Origin: Microstegium vimineum
Lineage: Eukaryota; Streptophyta; Magnoliopsida; Poales; Poaceae
Direction: 5' to 3'
NCBI GenBank assembly: GCA_022036555.1
Contig: CM039132.1
Span: forward strand, 53,230,748-53,294,747
Length of the DNA stretch: 64,000 bases
The notes under the pieces are model-generated. The model searched no databases. It saw only the letters and a list, made by a program, of their open reading frames with translations, and had not been told where the DNA came from. Of this stretch, positions 1-12,327 are shown one piece after another (the first letter of the stretch is position 1; the number at the start of each line of letters is the position of its first letter). Both the position numbers and the translations under genes were made by a program.

Positions 1-228
1 GATGAAGAGGGAAGGAATGGATTGTATTTTGACACCGTTAATGAAGCCCACATGTCAGCCTATTTTTTCCCTTATCCCTTCCTCTGCTCGCCCATATCTA
101 GTCGTGCCATCCCACCCCGGGCCAGCATGGCACCAGCGGCCGAGCGCCACGGCCCGGCGGCCCCACCACGCCGCAGCGGCCCTGCCAAGCCGCGGCGGCC
201 ACGCCGCCGAGCACATCCCCACCCCGCT

Positions 229-660
229 TCAGCGGCTGAGCGCCGCCCCGCCATGGCGCGGCGTCCCACACCGGCCACCAGTGCCTCCACCCCCACCCAG
301 GTGGCTCGGCAGCGTCGGAGCAACGTCCGGCGAGGAGGTCGGCGTAGACGTGGTCGAAGCACAGAGCGCGGGGGGCGTGCAGCGTTGGTGGCCGAGGCGC
401 GAGGCGACGACGGCGACGTGGTTAAGCACGTCGAGCTTCTCGGCGAGCGCGAGGAGGCACGCGTCGTCACCTGGGACGAGAGGGCACATTGTGTGGGAGC
501 CGAGGCAGAGCGGGCTCAGCAGGGGCGCCGCCTCGGCGTTGGAGAGCGCGCGGTACAGGCTCGCCGCGCGCGACATGGCGTTGGCCACCTCGAAGGACAG
601 GATGTCCAGCTCATACGCGGTCGGCAGCCACCTCCCCGAGCTCGCCTGGATCCGCCGCCA
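229..660 (-). pseudogene. Fragment of a DUF3475/DUF668 (PSI1-like) protein gene
   Basis: Reading the minus strand from about 660 down gives a stretch with the typical DUF3475 pattern: LDILSFEVANAMSRAASLYR, then LVPGDDACLLALAEKLDVLN and a VASRLG motif. In plants this domain sits at the N-terminal side of DUF668 proteins related to PSK SIMULATOR 1, which act in growth signalling at the plasma membrane. The expected next segment (FDHVYADLLAGR) is present but in another frame, so there is a frameshift near 335-345. No DUF668 domain follows downstream and no clean start is visible. Two residues of the usual ALALAEKL run are also missing. I read it as a decayed gene fragment; the GC-rich plus-strand frames here are shadows. 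Confidence 0.55.
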
Positions 661-689
661 CCTCCTCCGAGCGCCGGCCCTAGCTAGTC

Positions 690-3426
690 CGCGAGACGGA
701 GCAGACGTCGTTCTTTTGGGTCGATCTCATCCCCTCCATTCAAAGGGACCGTTCCAACCCGCATACGAGGGTATATTCCCTTCTGGGTCCAACCCAAACC
801 CTTATGGCTCCTCAACCAAACATGAGGATATCTGGGTCGAACCCGGAATATCCCACCACAACCCGCAAACCAAACATACACTAAGGGGTGATGCAGAGGA
901 GAGGGAGGGTTCCGGAGGAGAGGTGTTTTTCAGGCGAAGAACAACCAGTATCAAATCGGCCGTCAAGACTCACTGTGCTAGATATCTAGGCTGTGTGCAG
1001 TCTCAGACATTCTAACCCTTGCCAGTGTGGTGATCGAAATCGGCATCAACACATTGCGCCTCCAAATAAGGGAAATCCTTGATCATCTTGCCAACTTTCA
1101 AAGAAAGCTATGAAGCCAAACAAGTTTGATCGGGCACTTCACCATACTATAACTAATTACTAACTTCACAATTCTTCTCTGTTCAGGCGATGGGCTAGTT
1201 TATATGTTTTCTAAAAACTACTATAACTTTTTTAGATAACGAAAAACTACTATAACTTATGGTGGTCTCCTAATTACATAATAATAGGGTTATGAAAAGG
1301 GTTGAACTTCTTGTGGAGGGTGACTGGCCTAAAATGGTATTCGATGGCAGTGAGGACATAATAAGGTAATATTCTTTCCCCGCCAACATTATTACTGAAT
1401 CACCTAATTCTAATGAAGCATGGTTTCCTGAAATAATACATTTGCTGTATGTGAAGTAAAAACACTAAACCCTGAAATATTCATCTCTATTGCCATATAG
1501 TTACTAGTTTGAAAGCATAATTTCAGCATTGAAATAATTACATATTACCAGCCAATATCGCATCTATCTTATAGCCATATTACCAGAACTGTAGATAGAA
1601 TTATTAAGTGGTGTGCTACAACAGTAGAAAATTCTCAACTCAATTGTTAATGTTTGTTCTGTTTCCCTCTTTTTTTTTCTAACTCATCACGTCTGACATT
1701 GGAACATTTGTTCATGTGTAGCCTCGTGGTCGTCACCACTAATAAAGAGATCATATCAATAATTAAAATCAATGTGACTACGCTATTGACGGGCTGTTGA
1801 AAGTAATTATGGGCAACCCTCGTGTGAGAGATGGCCAAGACAAAATTCCTCACAGCAGATGGATTTTTTCTATGGAGTTTATTGGAAATTTCAGACGCTC
1901 AACCCAAAAAACCGCTCTCTATATATGGATCTAGGAATCTTGAAACACATCTCAAAAAGGAGACCGTGAGACAGGTCACTACTGGGCTTTCTCACCGAAG
2001 CACTACTCTGTCTTTTAATTAAGTGCTCTGGAAGCCGTGAACACATCTCTTGGGATCCTGCAGGCAGGCTACTGAATGCAACCCTTTCCTTCAGTTATAC
2101 GTACGCTGTTCCAATATATACGAACCCTTCGAAGGTTTAATCTATATACCTAGCTCAATATGTTTCGGAATAGTTACTTTGACTGTGCGTTCCCATTGTT
2201 GTAATATGTATGCCATTACATCTCATGGTGTGTAGCAAACATTGTTCCCTCTTTTTTTATTTTGCAATAAAAGAAACTGAGCAAAATATACTTGGAGGCA
2301 TGCATGTCGCAGTGAACCGGCCGATTTTGTATTTTTTAAGAACTTGATAGATGTGATAACAGCAAAAAATAAAAGGTGCTGGTTGAACGGCATCTTGTAT
2401 CCACCGGTATATATCGGGAATTCCATACTGGTTTGAGTTTTACCTCTCTCCATAAGAGAGTGGTCACCACAGGATATTGAAAGCCCTGCTGGTATATATA
2501 TATTTCGCTAGCTGGCTCACCTTGATGTTCATCGAAAGGAAGGTTCATCAGCTGGTCCTAGCTGGAACACCTCGATCTCGCTCCAAGAGCTAGTACCAAT
2601 TCTACCATGCATATTTCAATGGGAGTGTACAGGGATTAGGGGCTGCGTCGCAGATGTAAAGAAGGCAGATCCTGTGTTGATGAATAGGGATGAACCAAGT
2701 GGTTTTCCTCCTCAGTCCCGGTCTCTCTCTCTCTCCCCCAGAACCTTCCAGAATATGTACATCTGTCACTACAGCCCGCTGATAACTTTCCAAGAGTCGT
2801 TCCTCGCCAACCTGCTCTACTGCCAGCTTGGTTTCCAAGAGTTGTAATTTGTATGTCGTTACATCTCATCATACATATGTAGCAAATGGTTTTAATCGCA
2901 AATAGTAAGATAAAAAACCATAAGATGCAAGCAGCGTCTCACTGTTGTAGATTGGAGAACAAAGAATTAATAATTTTGAGATATGATTTGAGATTTTATT
3001 AGGCTACTATATATACAGTACCTCGTAGATACAGGAATGGGAATTCCGTGCTTGAGCAGGGTCGATTCAACGGACTACAGAGAGTAGCGATGGCGGCGGC
3101 CGTCCGCCGTCGCCGTCAGCAAGTCGGATGGAGGGAGAAGAATGTTGTAACTTTCGGCCTTCTCGCTTGGGCTGTGGGCTCTCTTAGCTCTTACGTAGGC
3201 CTGTCATGCTCTTACAAACTGGGCTGCCTATTAAATTTAGCTGGTCTGGGCTGGGCTGCCATTGGTGCTGGGCCGCCAGGTCAACCAATTTACATGTACA
3301 AGTGACTCTCGGGGTCAGGAGGTTCCAACGAGACTATGTAGAGATTCGACACTGATATTGAGGTTTCCATGGGTCACCGCTGGCTGTAACAAGATTATTG
3401 ATTGAAAGGAACATTCATCAGCTGGT
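690..3426. other. Intergenic stretch, no gene recognised
   Basis: Mixed AT-rich sequence. The short open frames at 2050-2235, 2602-2872 and 3048-3305 show no recognisable motif, no splice context and no homology I can name. No transposon termini were identified with confidence. Confidence 0.5.
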
Positions 3427-3602
3427 CCCTCGCTCCGTCTCAAATTATAAATTGTTATAAAAATTTTAAGAGTAAAAACATTGACCAAATTGATAAGATA
3501 TAGTATATACTTATTAATTTTTTATAATTTTCTATATAATTTTGATCAGATTTAAGATTCAATGTATGAGTCATCTGAGAAATTTGAAACAGATCGAGGA
3601 CG
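3427..3602. mobile_element. Degenerate Stowaway-like MITE
   Basis: The left end reads CTCGCTCCGTCTCAAATTAT and the right end carries its imperfect inverted complement (AAATTTGAAACAGATCGAGG). The interior is AT-rich and the size is typical of Stowaway (Tc1/mariner-derived) elements. The ends are mutated, so the exact borders are uncertain. Confidence 0.5.
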
Positions 3603-3759
3603 AACCAAGCCGTCTACCTCTTGTATGCCGGCCTCTCTTGACCTTCTAGATAGGGGTGGTTGTTTACATGTGGGCCCTGGTGGGGCCAGATTTTACGTAA
3701 CACTACTTTAACAACTATCTGTACCTGACGCGCCGGCCGCCATCACGTGAATGTATTTA

Positions 3760-3761
<2 letters not shown>

Positions 3762-3817
<56 letters not shown>
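3762..3817. repeat. (TA)n microsatellite
   Basis: Uninterrupted alternating TA run of about 56 bases. Confidence 0.95.
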
Positions 3818-3819
<2 letters not shown>

Positions 3820-4145
3820 TAATCGAGGAAAGATTCCGTGCAATTCTAGCGTTCCATACCCTCCACGGACCACTTTTGTTCTCCCGCGTGTGGCTCGCTG
3901 TTGGCAATTTTTTAATTCACGAAACCTATTGTCCACCCTAGCTTGTTATGCCGCGTGTCTGTTGGCCAATTTTTTTATTCACAAAATATGTTACCGATGT
4001 GGATTCCTCATCCTGCATGTGGGACTGTAGTTTCTTGTGGGTATCGTTCGTCCACGCTGCCCTTGAAAAAAAACATAGTTCACTCCTCCATGCATACTCA
4101 AAAGAAAAAATCGACGTACTCTTGCTGTGAATACAACATGTGTAA

Positions 4146-4405
4146 TACTCTTTTCATTCTAAACTATAAGTCATTTCAAAACCTTGACAAAGTCAAAGCA
4201 TCTCAAGTTTGATCAAAATTATAGAAAAAATTATAAATATTTATGATATAAAATAGATATACTATGAAAATATAATTGATGAAGAATCTAATAATACTTG
4301 GTTAGCATCATAAATGTTATTATATTATCATATAAGTTTAGTAATAAAGATACTTTGATTCTTCAAAATTCTTGGATTGACTTATAATTTGAGACGGAAG
4401 AAGTA
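4146..4405. mobile_element. Stowaway MITE
   Basis: The ends TACTCTTTTCATTC...TATAAGTCA and TGACTTATAATTTGAGACGG...GTA are imperfect inverted repeats bounded by TA. The 260-bp AT-rich interior has no coding capacity. This is a typical grass Stowaway element, with a somewhat mutated left terminus. Confidence 0.7.
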
Positions 4406-4549
4406 CAATACAAATAATATCTTATTGCTGTTAATAATTACCATAATACTATTTCACTCTATTGAATGGTTTACGTAGATTCAAATATCATAGACAGGCG
4501 CGAAGAGACACTGCACACGCGGCAACGCGCGTGTACCCTCCAAGCTTAG

Positions 4550-4800
4550 TACTCCCTCCGTCCCGAATTAATTGTCGTTTTAGGTTTTCGAGTCATAACT
4601 TTGACTAGATTTATATAAAATACGTGTAACATTTGTGTCTTCAAATAAATTTATTAAAAAACTAGATCAAAAGATCTATCTAATGATATCAATTATATAT
4701 CCTAACTATTAATAATTTTTTATATAAAATTAATCCAAGTTTTTTCTCAGAAAGTGAGAAAGAAAGTGAGAAAGACAGATATTTTGAAACGGAGGGAGTA
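4550..4800. mobile_element. Stowaway MITE with intact ends
   Basis: The left end TACTCCCTCCGTCCC and right end GAAACGGAGGGAGTA form clear terminal inverted repeats with the TA target dinucleotide. The length is about 250 bp. It lies roughly 400 bp upstream of the likely first exon of the kinase-MSP-WD40 gene, so it is in that gene's promoter region. Confidence 0.85.
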
Positions 4801-5189
4801 CGTACTAGTCCATCAAGGATTCGTGCAATATAATAGTCTAGTTTTATATAGCTTGAGATTTGCGCCTCAACGAGTGGTGCATGCATATGTATCTCAGCTG
4901 GGTCAACCCATCATCTCCTTATCCTTATTTTTGTTTTGCCCAACCTCCTCCATTTTTTAAAATTTCCCGACGAGTATACTTCCGTGACCAACTAGCTAGT
5001 AGTAGTAATCGCATAATAGAAAGAAAAAAAAACTAGTGGTAGTAGGTCAACGAGGAAGGCGAATGAACCTGTCCCGAGTCCAATCCTGCCAATAGATGGA
5101 GCAACGACGACCCAGCTGCCAAAGATTCTTAGTAATTAATTCGAGCTAGCTCTCGTCCGATCCTTCCACTGCTTCCACCCTTCTTCTTC

Positions 5190-5328
5190 TTCTTCTTCCT
5201 TCAACGACGATCGACGTTGGCGAGCGATCGAGCAGATCGAGCCGCCGCCTGGCCTTAGCTAGCTGCTTGGGCCTTGGCAGCGGATCGGATCGGAGATCTC
5301 CATCATCGATTCCTCCCGGCCCAGCAGG
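5190..5328 (+). other. Possible 5' leader exon of the kinase gene
   Basis: A TTC-rich, GC-richer stretch ends in CCCAGCAG followed by GTTTGTTATC, which fits a leader exon with a GT donor. A second candidate leader lies at 5746, where an ATG opens a short frame (MEQELKERLYQGLAMWVR) that stops before the kinase exon. Neither is proven. The family-typical N-terminus starts at the ATG at 6103. Confidence 0.35.
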
Positions 5329-6102
5329 TTTGTTATCACTCAGTCTTGGCAATATCTGATGGATCATGTACTGTTTAATTTCCTTATAGCAAGCATAAAA
5401 AACAAGCATCCGTGGCGGTAGTATAATTTCCTAACAAACCTTCGCTAGATGCCGATTGCCGACCTTCTTGTTCCTGTTCTATATATGTGCATCCAAATAA
5501 ACTGAATCAATCACCGAGCTACTCTAGCTAGTTGTATTTGGAAGCTATATATAGGCTATTTTGTCTCTTTATTTGCAATTTGGTGAATGTAATAACGTAC
5601 TGTTTTTTATTCGATCATGCTTAGTCATCAGGAGAAGACACACACCCAAACTTCTTATTAAGGAATGCCTTCAACTTTAACCTCTGCTTTCAGCTAGCCT
5701 CTCCCTCTCTGTTCCTTCCTTAATTCTATAATATACGCCCAAAAAATGGAGCAGGAGCTCAAGGAGAGGCTCTACCAGGGGCTTGCAATGTGGGTACGGG
5801 TCTTCAGGGCCAACCCTGCCAACCGTTTGGATCCGGCACTGTGTGTAAGACAGCTTGCTGTATTCAAAATGATATTTTCTGTTACTTCATAGTGGTGGAA
5901 AAATAAATCCTCATGTTGACAAAAAAATGTATGTGGTTCGCGTATGTCATAGCTCTGATGTCACCAGCAATCTTTTTTTTTATGTCACCAGCAATCTATT
6001 TATCTTGCAACTTTTGTTCTATATGCCAAGCCCAATTTATGTTCTTAATTGATTACATAATGTTTTTCAACCACATATTGCTAGGAAGGGTGATTATTAC
6101 AA

Positions 6103-9012
6103 ATGGATCGTGAAGCTAGTGCACTCTTGGAGCGCATCCTACTTGATGAAAGTGAAGAGCCAACAAGCTTTCCTATAGGACTTCTAAAATCCATCACGAA
6201 TGATTTTTCTAATGACCAGAAAATTGGCAGTGGTGGTTTTGCAGATGTGTACAAGGTACTGTCTGGAACACAATCGATACAATAAAACTCATTTTCATAC
6301 TGACAATTGACAAGCCAATATCGTGATTGCAGGGGCAACTTCAAAGTTGTATAGTTGCCGTGAAAAAGCTCAAACAGCAATCAGAAATGGTTGAGACGAA
6401 ATTTATCGAAGAAGTACAAAGTATGATGAAGGTGAAGCACAAAAACGTTGTACGGTTTCTGGGCTACTGTTCCGATACACAAGGGAAAATGTGGAAGCAC
6501 GGGGGTAAGAATATCATGGCTGAGGAACGGGAACGGTTTCTTTGCTTCGAATTTCTACCACAAGGGAGTCTTGATAAGCATATCAGTGGTATGTTTCTTA
6601 CCATTTATTTATATTGGAAAGAGTAGTAAAATATCATCATCCCCCAAGACACACTAAAATAAGAATAAAAATATTATCTCCACTTTGCAGATGCATCGAG
6701 CGGACTTGAATGGAGGATGCGCTACCATATAATTAAGGGGATTTGTGAGGGTTTACATTATCTTCATGGAGAGAAAATTGTTCATTCAGATCTCAAGCCT
6801 GAAAATATACTTCTAGACAATAATATGGTGCCTAAAATCGGTGATTTTGGTCTCGCAAGGAGCTTTCATGAAGAACAAACTAGTGCTATAACTCAAAATG
6901 TGTTTGTGTAACGCCCCAGAGTCCAAACGGCTCAGATCCACTCTGCACGCTGAGCGAACCACACCCACCACCATCCCACTTAAGCTTTCGTCCTCGCTTC
7001 GCTTAAAAGGATTAACCCGGAGATGATGGGATGGACTCTAGAAGCCTTATATGTTGGTCTATCCCACCTTAAACAACCAAGGTGGGACTAAACCCTCCAC
7101 AATATCTCATTAACACACATGGTCCACTACGGGCCAAATGGGCCGGATGTGACATACACCCCCCCTCAAAGAACTCGACGTCCTCGTCGAGCCCAACATA
7201 CCCACAACCGGGCAAACGATGACCAGGAACGTTCCCTCTTAGCACACGCGACCGTGCGCCTAGTGTCGGCACATGTGCCATGCTGTGCGGCGACGTCCTC
7301 GTCGAGCCCAACATACCCACAACCGGGCAAACGATGACCAGGAACGTTCCCTCTTAGCACACGCGACCGTGCGCCTAGTGTCGGCACATGTGCCATGCTG
7401 TGCGCCCCGCAGAGCCTACACGCGCAATGAACCTACCATGTCCGCACACCTGGCCTGCACGCGCCCGCTGCTGCGAAGGTCGGCTCTGATACCATTTGTA
7501 ACGCCCCAGAGTCCAAACGGCTCAGATCCACTCTGCACGCTGAGCGAACCACAACCCACCACCATCCCACTTAAGCTTTCGTCCTCGCTTCGCTTAAAAC
7601 GATTAACCCAGAGATGGTGGGATGGACTCTAGAAGCCTTATATGTTGGTCTATCCCACCTTAAACAATCAAGGTGGGACTAAACCCTCCACAATATCTCA
7701 TTAACACACATGGGCCACTACGGGCCAAATGGACCGGATGTGACAGTTTGGAACACTATAAGATACCTAATCAGCTTACAGTCACATTCTTGTCGGGTAT
7801 GAATTATGTTGCATTCATTTTGCTCTTAAGGTCTCTGACCAAACATGTTTCCATGCAGTTACTATATGGCGCCAGAATCTTTTCGTGGAGTAATCTCATT
7901 TGAGTCTGACATATATAGTCTTGGTATTATAATTACAGAGATGTTGACAGGACAGAAGAAGGATGATCTTTCAATTGAGAATGTAAGAACAATGTAATAG
8001 AATACAAATGTTTGGTGTTAAAAAAATCTTGCTAATTGGCGTTTGTAAGGAAATATGTTTGTGTGCAGTGTATACAACTCTAAACCAGTATAAACTGCAT
8101 ACAATATGTCTAAAGCTCATCTAATTAAGCCCTACAACTATAAGTCGAATACAATGCATAACTTTGCTAGACAGTTATAAAGTTTCCCAAAATTATAGTT
8201 GTACCTTTATAGAACTTTGGCAGCTCTAATCAGTTGGGGTCGTTAAAATATCTCATAGCTAGCCAGTCCAAATAAAGTAAATATTGGACATCTTTCTCCA
8301 TTTCTTGATGAATGAGAGTATGAGACAATTTTAAGAAATTTTCCTAATGTTGACTCATTTATCTGAATGAATAGCTTGGACACCCATAGTTTATTATATT
8401 TTGTGCATTAACTTGATATAATTTTATTTAATAATGATGCTATAAAGTAAATCTAGTATTGTAAATCACAAATCAATACAGAACATGAAACCATTGTAAA
8501 TCACAAATCAATACAGAACATGAAACCATAGTTATTGTCTCCAAGCATCAAGCTGTACACAACTGCAGTTAAGCGAGCATTATCTAAAGCGAATCAGTAA
8601 AATCAATGGAAAGTAGATGACAGAAAAATAGTCACACACAATTACGCAACTGTTATTTGAACAATATATTCATATCTTAATATGCGTGCAATGCAACATT
8701 TGTTGGTGTTATTAGTTTAATATGCTATAGGTGGTGTTTAATTTGCACAACAACATTAACTAGTTTTCTATTTATTCGATAAGTGCTAACTTCATGATTT
8801 CTTTTTCTTAGGTACATGAAAACTGGACTACTAGGTTCAACACCTCTCATGGAGGCACATGGCTGGAACACGTAAGAGTGTGCGCGGAGATAGGATTGAA
8901 ATGCATGGACTTTGATCCAAAGAAGAGACCAACGATATGGCATATAATTGACTGGCTTGGTGAATTGGAGCATACATATGGTTTTATTGAAACAGACCTC
9001 CCGGTAACCCAT
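6103..9012 (+). CDS. Protein kinase module (non-RD, RLCK-like)
   Basis: Kinase landmarks appear in order: glycine loop IGSGGFADVYK at the end of the first exon, VAVKKL with the ATP-binding lysine in the second, HSDLKPENILLD and DFGLA in the third, YYMAPESF and SDIYSLGIIITEM in the fourth, and the C-lobe arginine (DPKKRPT) in the fifth. The catalytic loop reads HSD rather than HRD, so this is a non-RD kinase, as is common in immunity-related plant kinases. No signal peptide or membrane span precedes it, pointing to a cytoplasmic kinase. I chose the ATG at 6103 because the following ERILLDESEEPTSFPIGLL leader fits the start of this kinase group. The frame is open except for the TRIM between 6906 and 7751. 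Confidence 0.8.
6907..7745 (-). mobile_element. TRIM-like LTR retrotransposon inserted in the kinase exon
   Basis: Two nearly identical 248-249-bp direct repeats (6907-7154 and 7497-7745) begin TGTAAC and end GTGACA, flanking a 342-bp centre. The 5-bp sequence GTTTG occurs immediately outside both ends (6902-6906, 7746-7750), the expected target duplication. The element is read on the minus strand: next to the right LTR, positions 7482-7494 give TGGTATCAGAGCC, complementary to the initiator-Met tRNA 3' end (primer site). Next to the left LTR, 7155-7167 give a G-rich polypurine tract. No gag or pol is present, so it is a terminal-repeat retrotransposon in miniature needing helper proteins. LTR near-identity suggests a recent insertion. 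Confidence 0.88.
7178..7404. repeat. 114-bp tandem duplication inside the TRIM
   Basis: The block starting GACGTCCTCGTCGAGCCC at 7178 repeats almost perfectly at 7292. The two copies make up most of the element's internal region between primer site and polypurine tract. Confidence 0.85.
7758..7858 (+). other. Kinase-gene intron with a non-canonical donor
   Basis: Joining CT (7756-7757) to T at 7859 restores the family sequence GTLYYMAPE in frame. The intron would then start ATAAGATAC and end CATGCAG. A normal donor would read GTAAG, so the +1 base appears changed from G to A. It does not resemble a U12 AT-AC donor. Confidence 0.55.
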
Positions 9013-9955
9013 GTAAGTTAACTATATATATAGCTCATGGGGGTATAGCCGTATAGTTTATAGTAAAAGGATGGTATTACGTACTGATAGTTCAAGAATC
9101 TAGAGCCGGATAGTAGCTTTGATAAATAAATTCCCATATGCATGCCAAATGACCTACCCTATAGGGACCTCGATCATTAGAGTAGGTGCTTCTAGGGTTG
9201 CTCGAGTAGGGTCGACAAGATCACCTAGAACACCCTAAACCATTATTGAAACAAAGAGAGACATGTATGCAAATTACGTTGTGGAAAAATTAAGGTTTTG
9301 ACTGCAAAAATATAATTAAATTTTGCATTTGATCGACTGGATACCTTGTACAGGTCATGTCGTTCCTTCATATTAATTTATTGGCTAGGAAGGTCTTGCA
9401 CAATATTTTTTTAGTAAAGCTTGCATACTAAAAACACCATTTTTAGTCCCAAAGTAACCAAGCACGATGGTTAACTAACAGCTCATGGACCATATTCAAA
9501 ACCACTTTGTCCTTTACCCAAGGGGCGGAAGAATAATAGTCCAAGTTATATTTGCCACTTTGAAACTTTTCACATTGACCTCTTCTTAGCTAGTATAAGA
9601 TATAGCAACACTCTTGCTTTTCCTTCTTATTAAAATCTTTCTCTAATTAAAATCTTGATAACACTTGTTAGCTAGTGACCTCATGACTACCATCGATCAT
9701 CCATATTCAATCATTATAATCTATAACATATAAATGATTATGCATAGCCACTACATATGCACCCAGAGTCAGTTAGTTTAGCCTGTTATGTACCTGCATG
9801 TTGCATGCTATCTTTATTTAGCGTAGAATCTCGATCGAGCTGCTAGATCGAGATGTGCCTAGGCCGCACCGTGACCACGACTTCCGCATGCGTCTCATCA
9901 CGACACGTTGTAATAAACATTGGTACTTTAATTTAACCATTACTTATTTTAGGAC

Positions 9956-9979
9956 GGGGGGGGGGGGGGGGGGGGGGGG
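9956..9979. repeat. Poly-G run in an intron
   Basis: Twenty-four consecutive G in the intron between the last kinase exon and the MSP exon. Length may be affected by sequencing or assembly slippage. Confidence 0.9.
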
Positions 9980-10326
9980 AGGAGTATAGTTCTAAGCTAG
10001 TAACCTAGCTAGGCTCAAATGCCATGTCCACTCGCTCATGCATTCTCGCGCACTGTTTCTGTTTTCTTTATTTTAAACTCGTTGTTTCTGTTTGCACATG
10101 CATGGGAATTGCGCGTAAGGCATGCATAGGCACATGGATTCCAATATAGTTAAGTTGTTGTTTCATGCGGATTCAATGTGCATCTTTATTCATTTCTTAA
10201 AGGACATGTTTATAATGTAACTTAATAAATAAAAAGTATTGATGCCTGTACTTTTTAAGATTTGTTAAAATAAATCTTTATCTAAATATAATCCTTAATT
10301 TGACAAGAATATCCTTATATATGAAG

Positions 10327-10827
10327 GTGCCGGATGTCTACCCTCCTGATATTTGGTTCCCCTTTGAGTCAGGCAAGGTCATCAAATGTACAGTGACCCT
10401 AACCAATAGGACAGACGATTATATTGCTGTCTGGATTGCACCGACCACCCTAAATGCTTGTTTGGACCCTAGCTATCCATATGTGTGGGAGCAGCCGGAG
10501 CATATAAAGGATGACTGCAAATCATCAATTTTTAGAAGGTTGATGCCACATTCTAGCGAGACCATTTACATGACTATGAGGAAGCAAGAGCAGCCCCCGT
10601 TAGAAGCCGCAGACAAATGCATATTTGACGTGGTGATGGTCGCCACAAAGTTGGCGATAAACCTCGAACATTTGGATCGACATTGGAACTATGGCACGTG
10701 GAGGCAGAACAAATCTGAGGACCCGTTGAGACAAGCCAAGGAGTTGGGTACTTCGGTGCATCAAACAACGTTGACGGCTGCGGTCACCCGTGACCCAGCA
10801 AGGTGCCAGGAAGTAGCAGCCCATAAG
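10327..10827 (+). CDS. MSP-like domain exon of the fusion gene
   Basis: A 167-codon phase-0 exon follows an AAG acceptor and ends at a GTGAGC donor. It begins VPDVYPPDIWFPFESGKVIK and continues CTVTLTNRTDDYIAVWI, the pattern of the major sperm protein / VAP beta-sandwich (hydrophobic strand, then a T-N-x-T-D segment). A central RLMPHSSETIYMTMRKQEQPP stretch matches the later strands. MSP domains usually bind FFAT-like peptides or lipids at membranes; here it links kinase and WD40 parts. The far C-terminal part is less conserved and could be linker. Confidence 0.7.
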
Positions 10828-10963
10828 GTGAGCTACTGAGCTGAATTGATTGGTCATACAATAAATTATATATTTGGACGCCAGCTAATTAAGCAGAAAA
10901 AAAAAAGCTGTGACCGGGGTGCCAGTGTTGTGGCATGCAGTGGGTTCATTTCTAATAATAAAG

Positions 10964-12281
10964 GGGTCGATTGCTATTTGCCTGTATCAGCTCATACAAG
11001 CAACATCAGACTGGGAGTATCAGCGCTGCATGGATGTGCACCCAACCAAACCATGGTATATAGGAGTACTGTATATAGATAGATGGTCCCACTGGACATC
11101 TCTCATTTCCATTATAGTACAAGATTTGGTTTATAAAGACAGACTCTAATTAATTGGGTGTGCACACCACAGGTTGGTGGTGGGCTATTCATCATGTCAT
11201 GTTTCCATTTGGAACTACGAGACACAGGTATGTATAATCCAACTTCTTCAAAACCCCTTTAGGTTTTTAAAAGAAGGACAACATGAACATGGGTAGACTA
11301 TTTAAAATAGAGTTAATTAGAACAAGCCTCCCTCCTACCGACAACATCTTAATCCTCCAACAGTTCGATCTCTTTTGGAATCTTTCTTCGACATGTTTCT
11401 AGTCCTTATTCATGAGTTTTCTATGATGCATCGAAATTTCCAAGTATCTAAACGGGAACGACCCCATATTACACCCAAATATTTGTGTATACTCAATATG
11501 ATTGGCTTTGACTGCTCCATAATAGAACATTTCGTTTTTATGAAAGTTAATCTTGAGCCCTGATAATTGTTCAAAAGCACAAAGCAAGAGCTTCATGTTT
11601 TTTGCCCTATCAAGATCATTGTTTATAAAGAGAATATTGTCATCCGCGTACTGAAGAACTGAAAGTTCCTCATCTATCAATCGCGGAATAACCCCATGAA
11701 TTTGTTCAGCCTCCTTAACTCGTGAAATAAGGATAGCCAACATGTCAACCACTATACTAAACATGATTGAAGATAATGAGTCCTCTTGACGTACTCCTTT
11801 CTTTGTTTGAAAATAGTGGCATGTAATCTCATTGACCTTTACAGCAGCACTCCCTCTCTAGCCATGACTTTTAAGATTCATTCACACCAAGTTGATGAGA
11901 TATTTACTATACCGGCAATTTACTTTTGCGAGTGAGAGGTAGTAGTAAATATAAGAAATTGATCAGTGGACAGACGGTGCCGGTGCTCCGACGGGATGCT
12001 AAAATGCATTCAACACACAAACATCAAAATAGTATATATACATAGGACTCTACTATTTAGTAATTTGGTTGTTAAATATTATTTAACACCTCACTGCAGT
12101 ATTTTATTTCCGGTGAGACTAACATTAATAATTTATTAACACCTCACTATAGTATTTTATTCCGATGAGGCTAGCAGTAATAAAAATATATACACGAGTA
12201 ATAAATTATTACTTTGTATTCATCAGAATAAAATGCTGCAGTGGAGTGCTAAATTGTATTCAACAGTCAGGCTACTAAATA

Positions 12282-12327
<46 letters not shown>

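Noticed and set aside
2..1015. Long GC-rich plus-strand open frames at the window start
   Set aside because: They overlap the minus-strand DUF3475 fragment, have no motif, and their composition is explained by the GC content.
5746..5895. MEQELKERLYQGLAMWVR frame as the true kinase N-terminus
   Set aside because: It stops before the kinase exon and the family-typical start is at 6103; it may be leader sequence.
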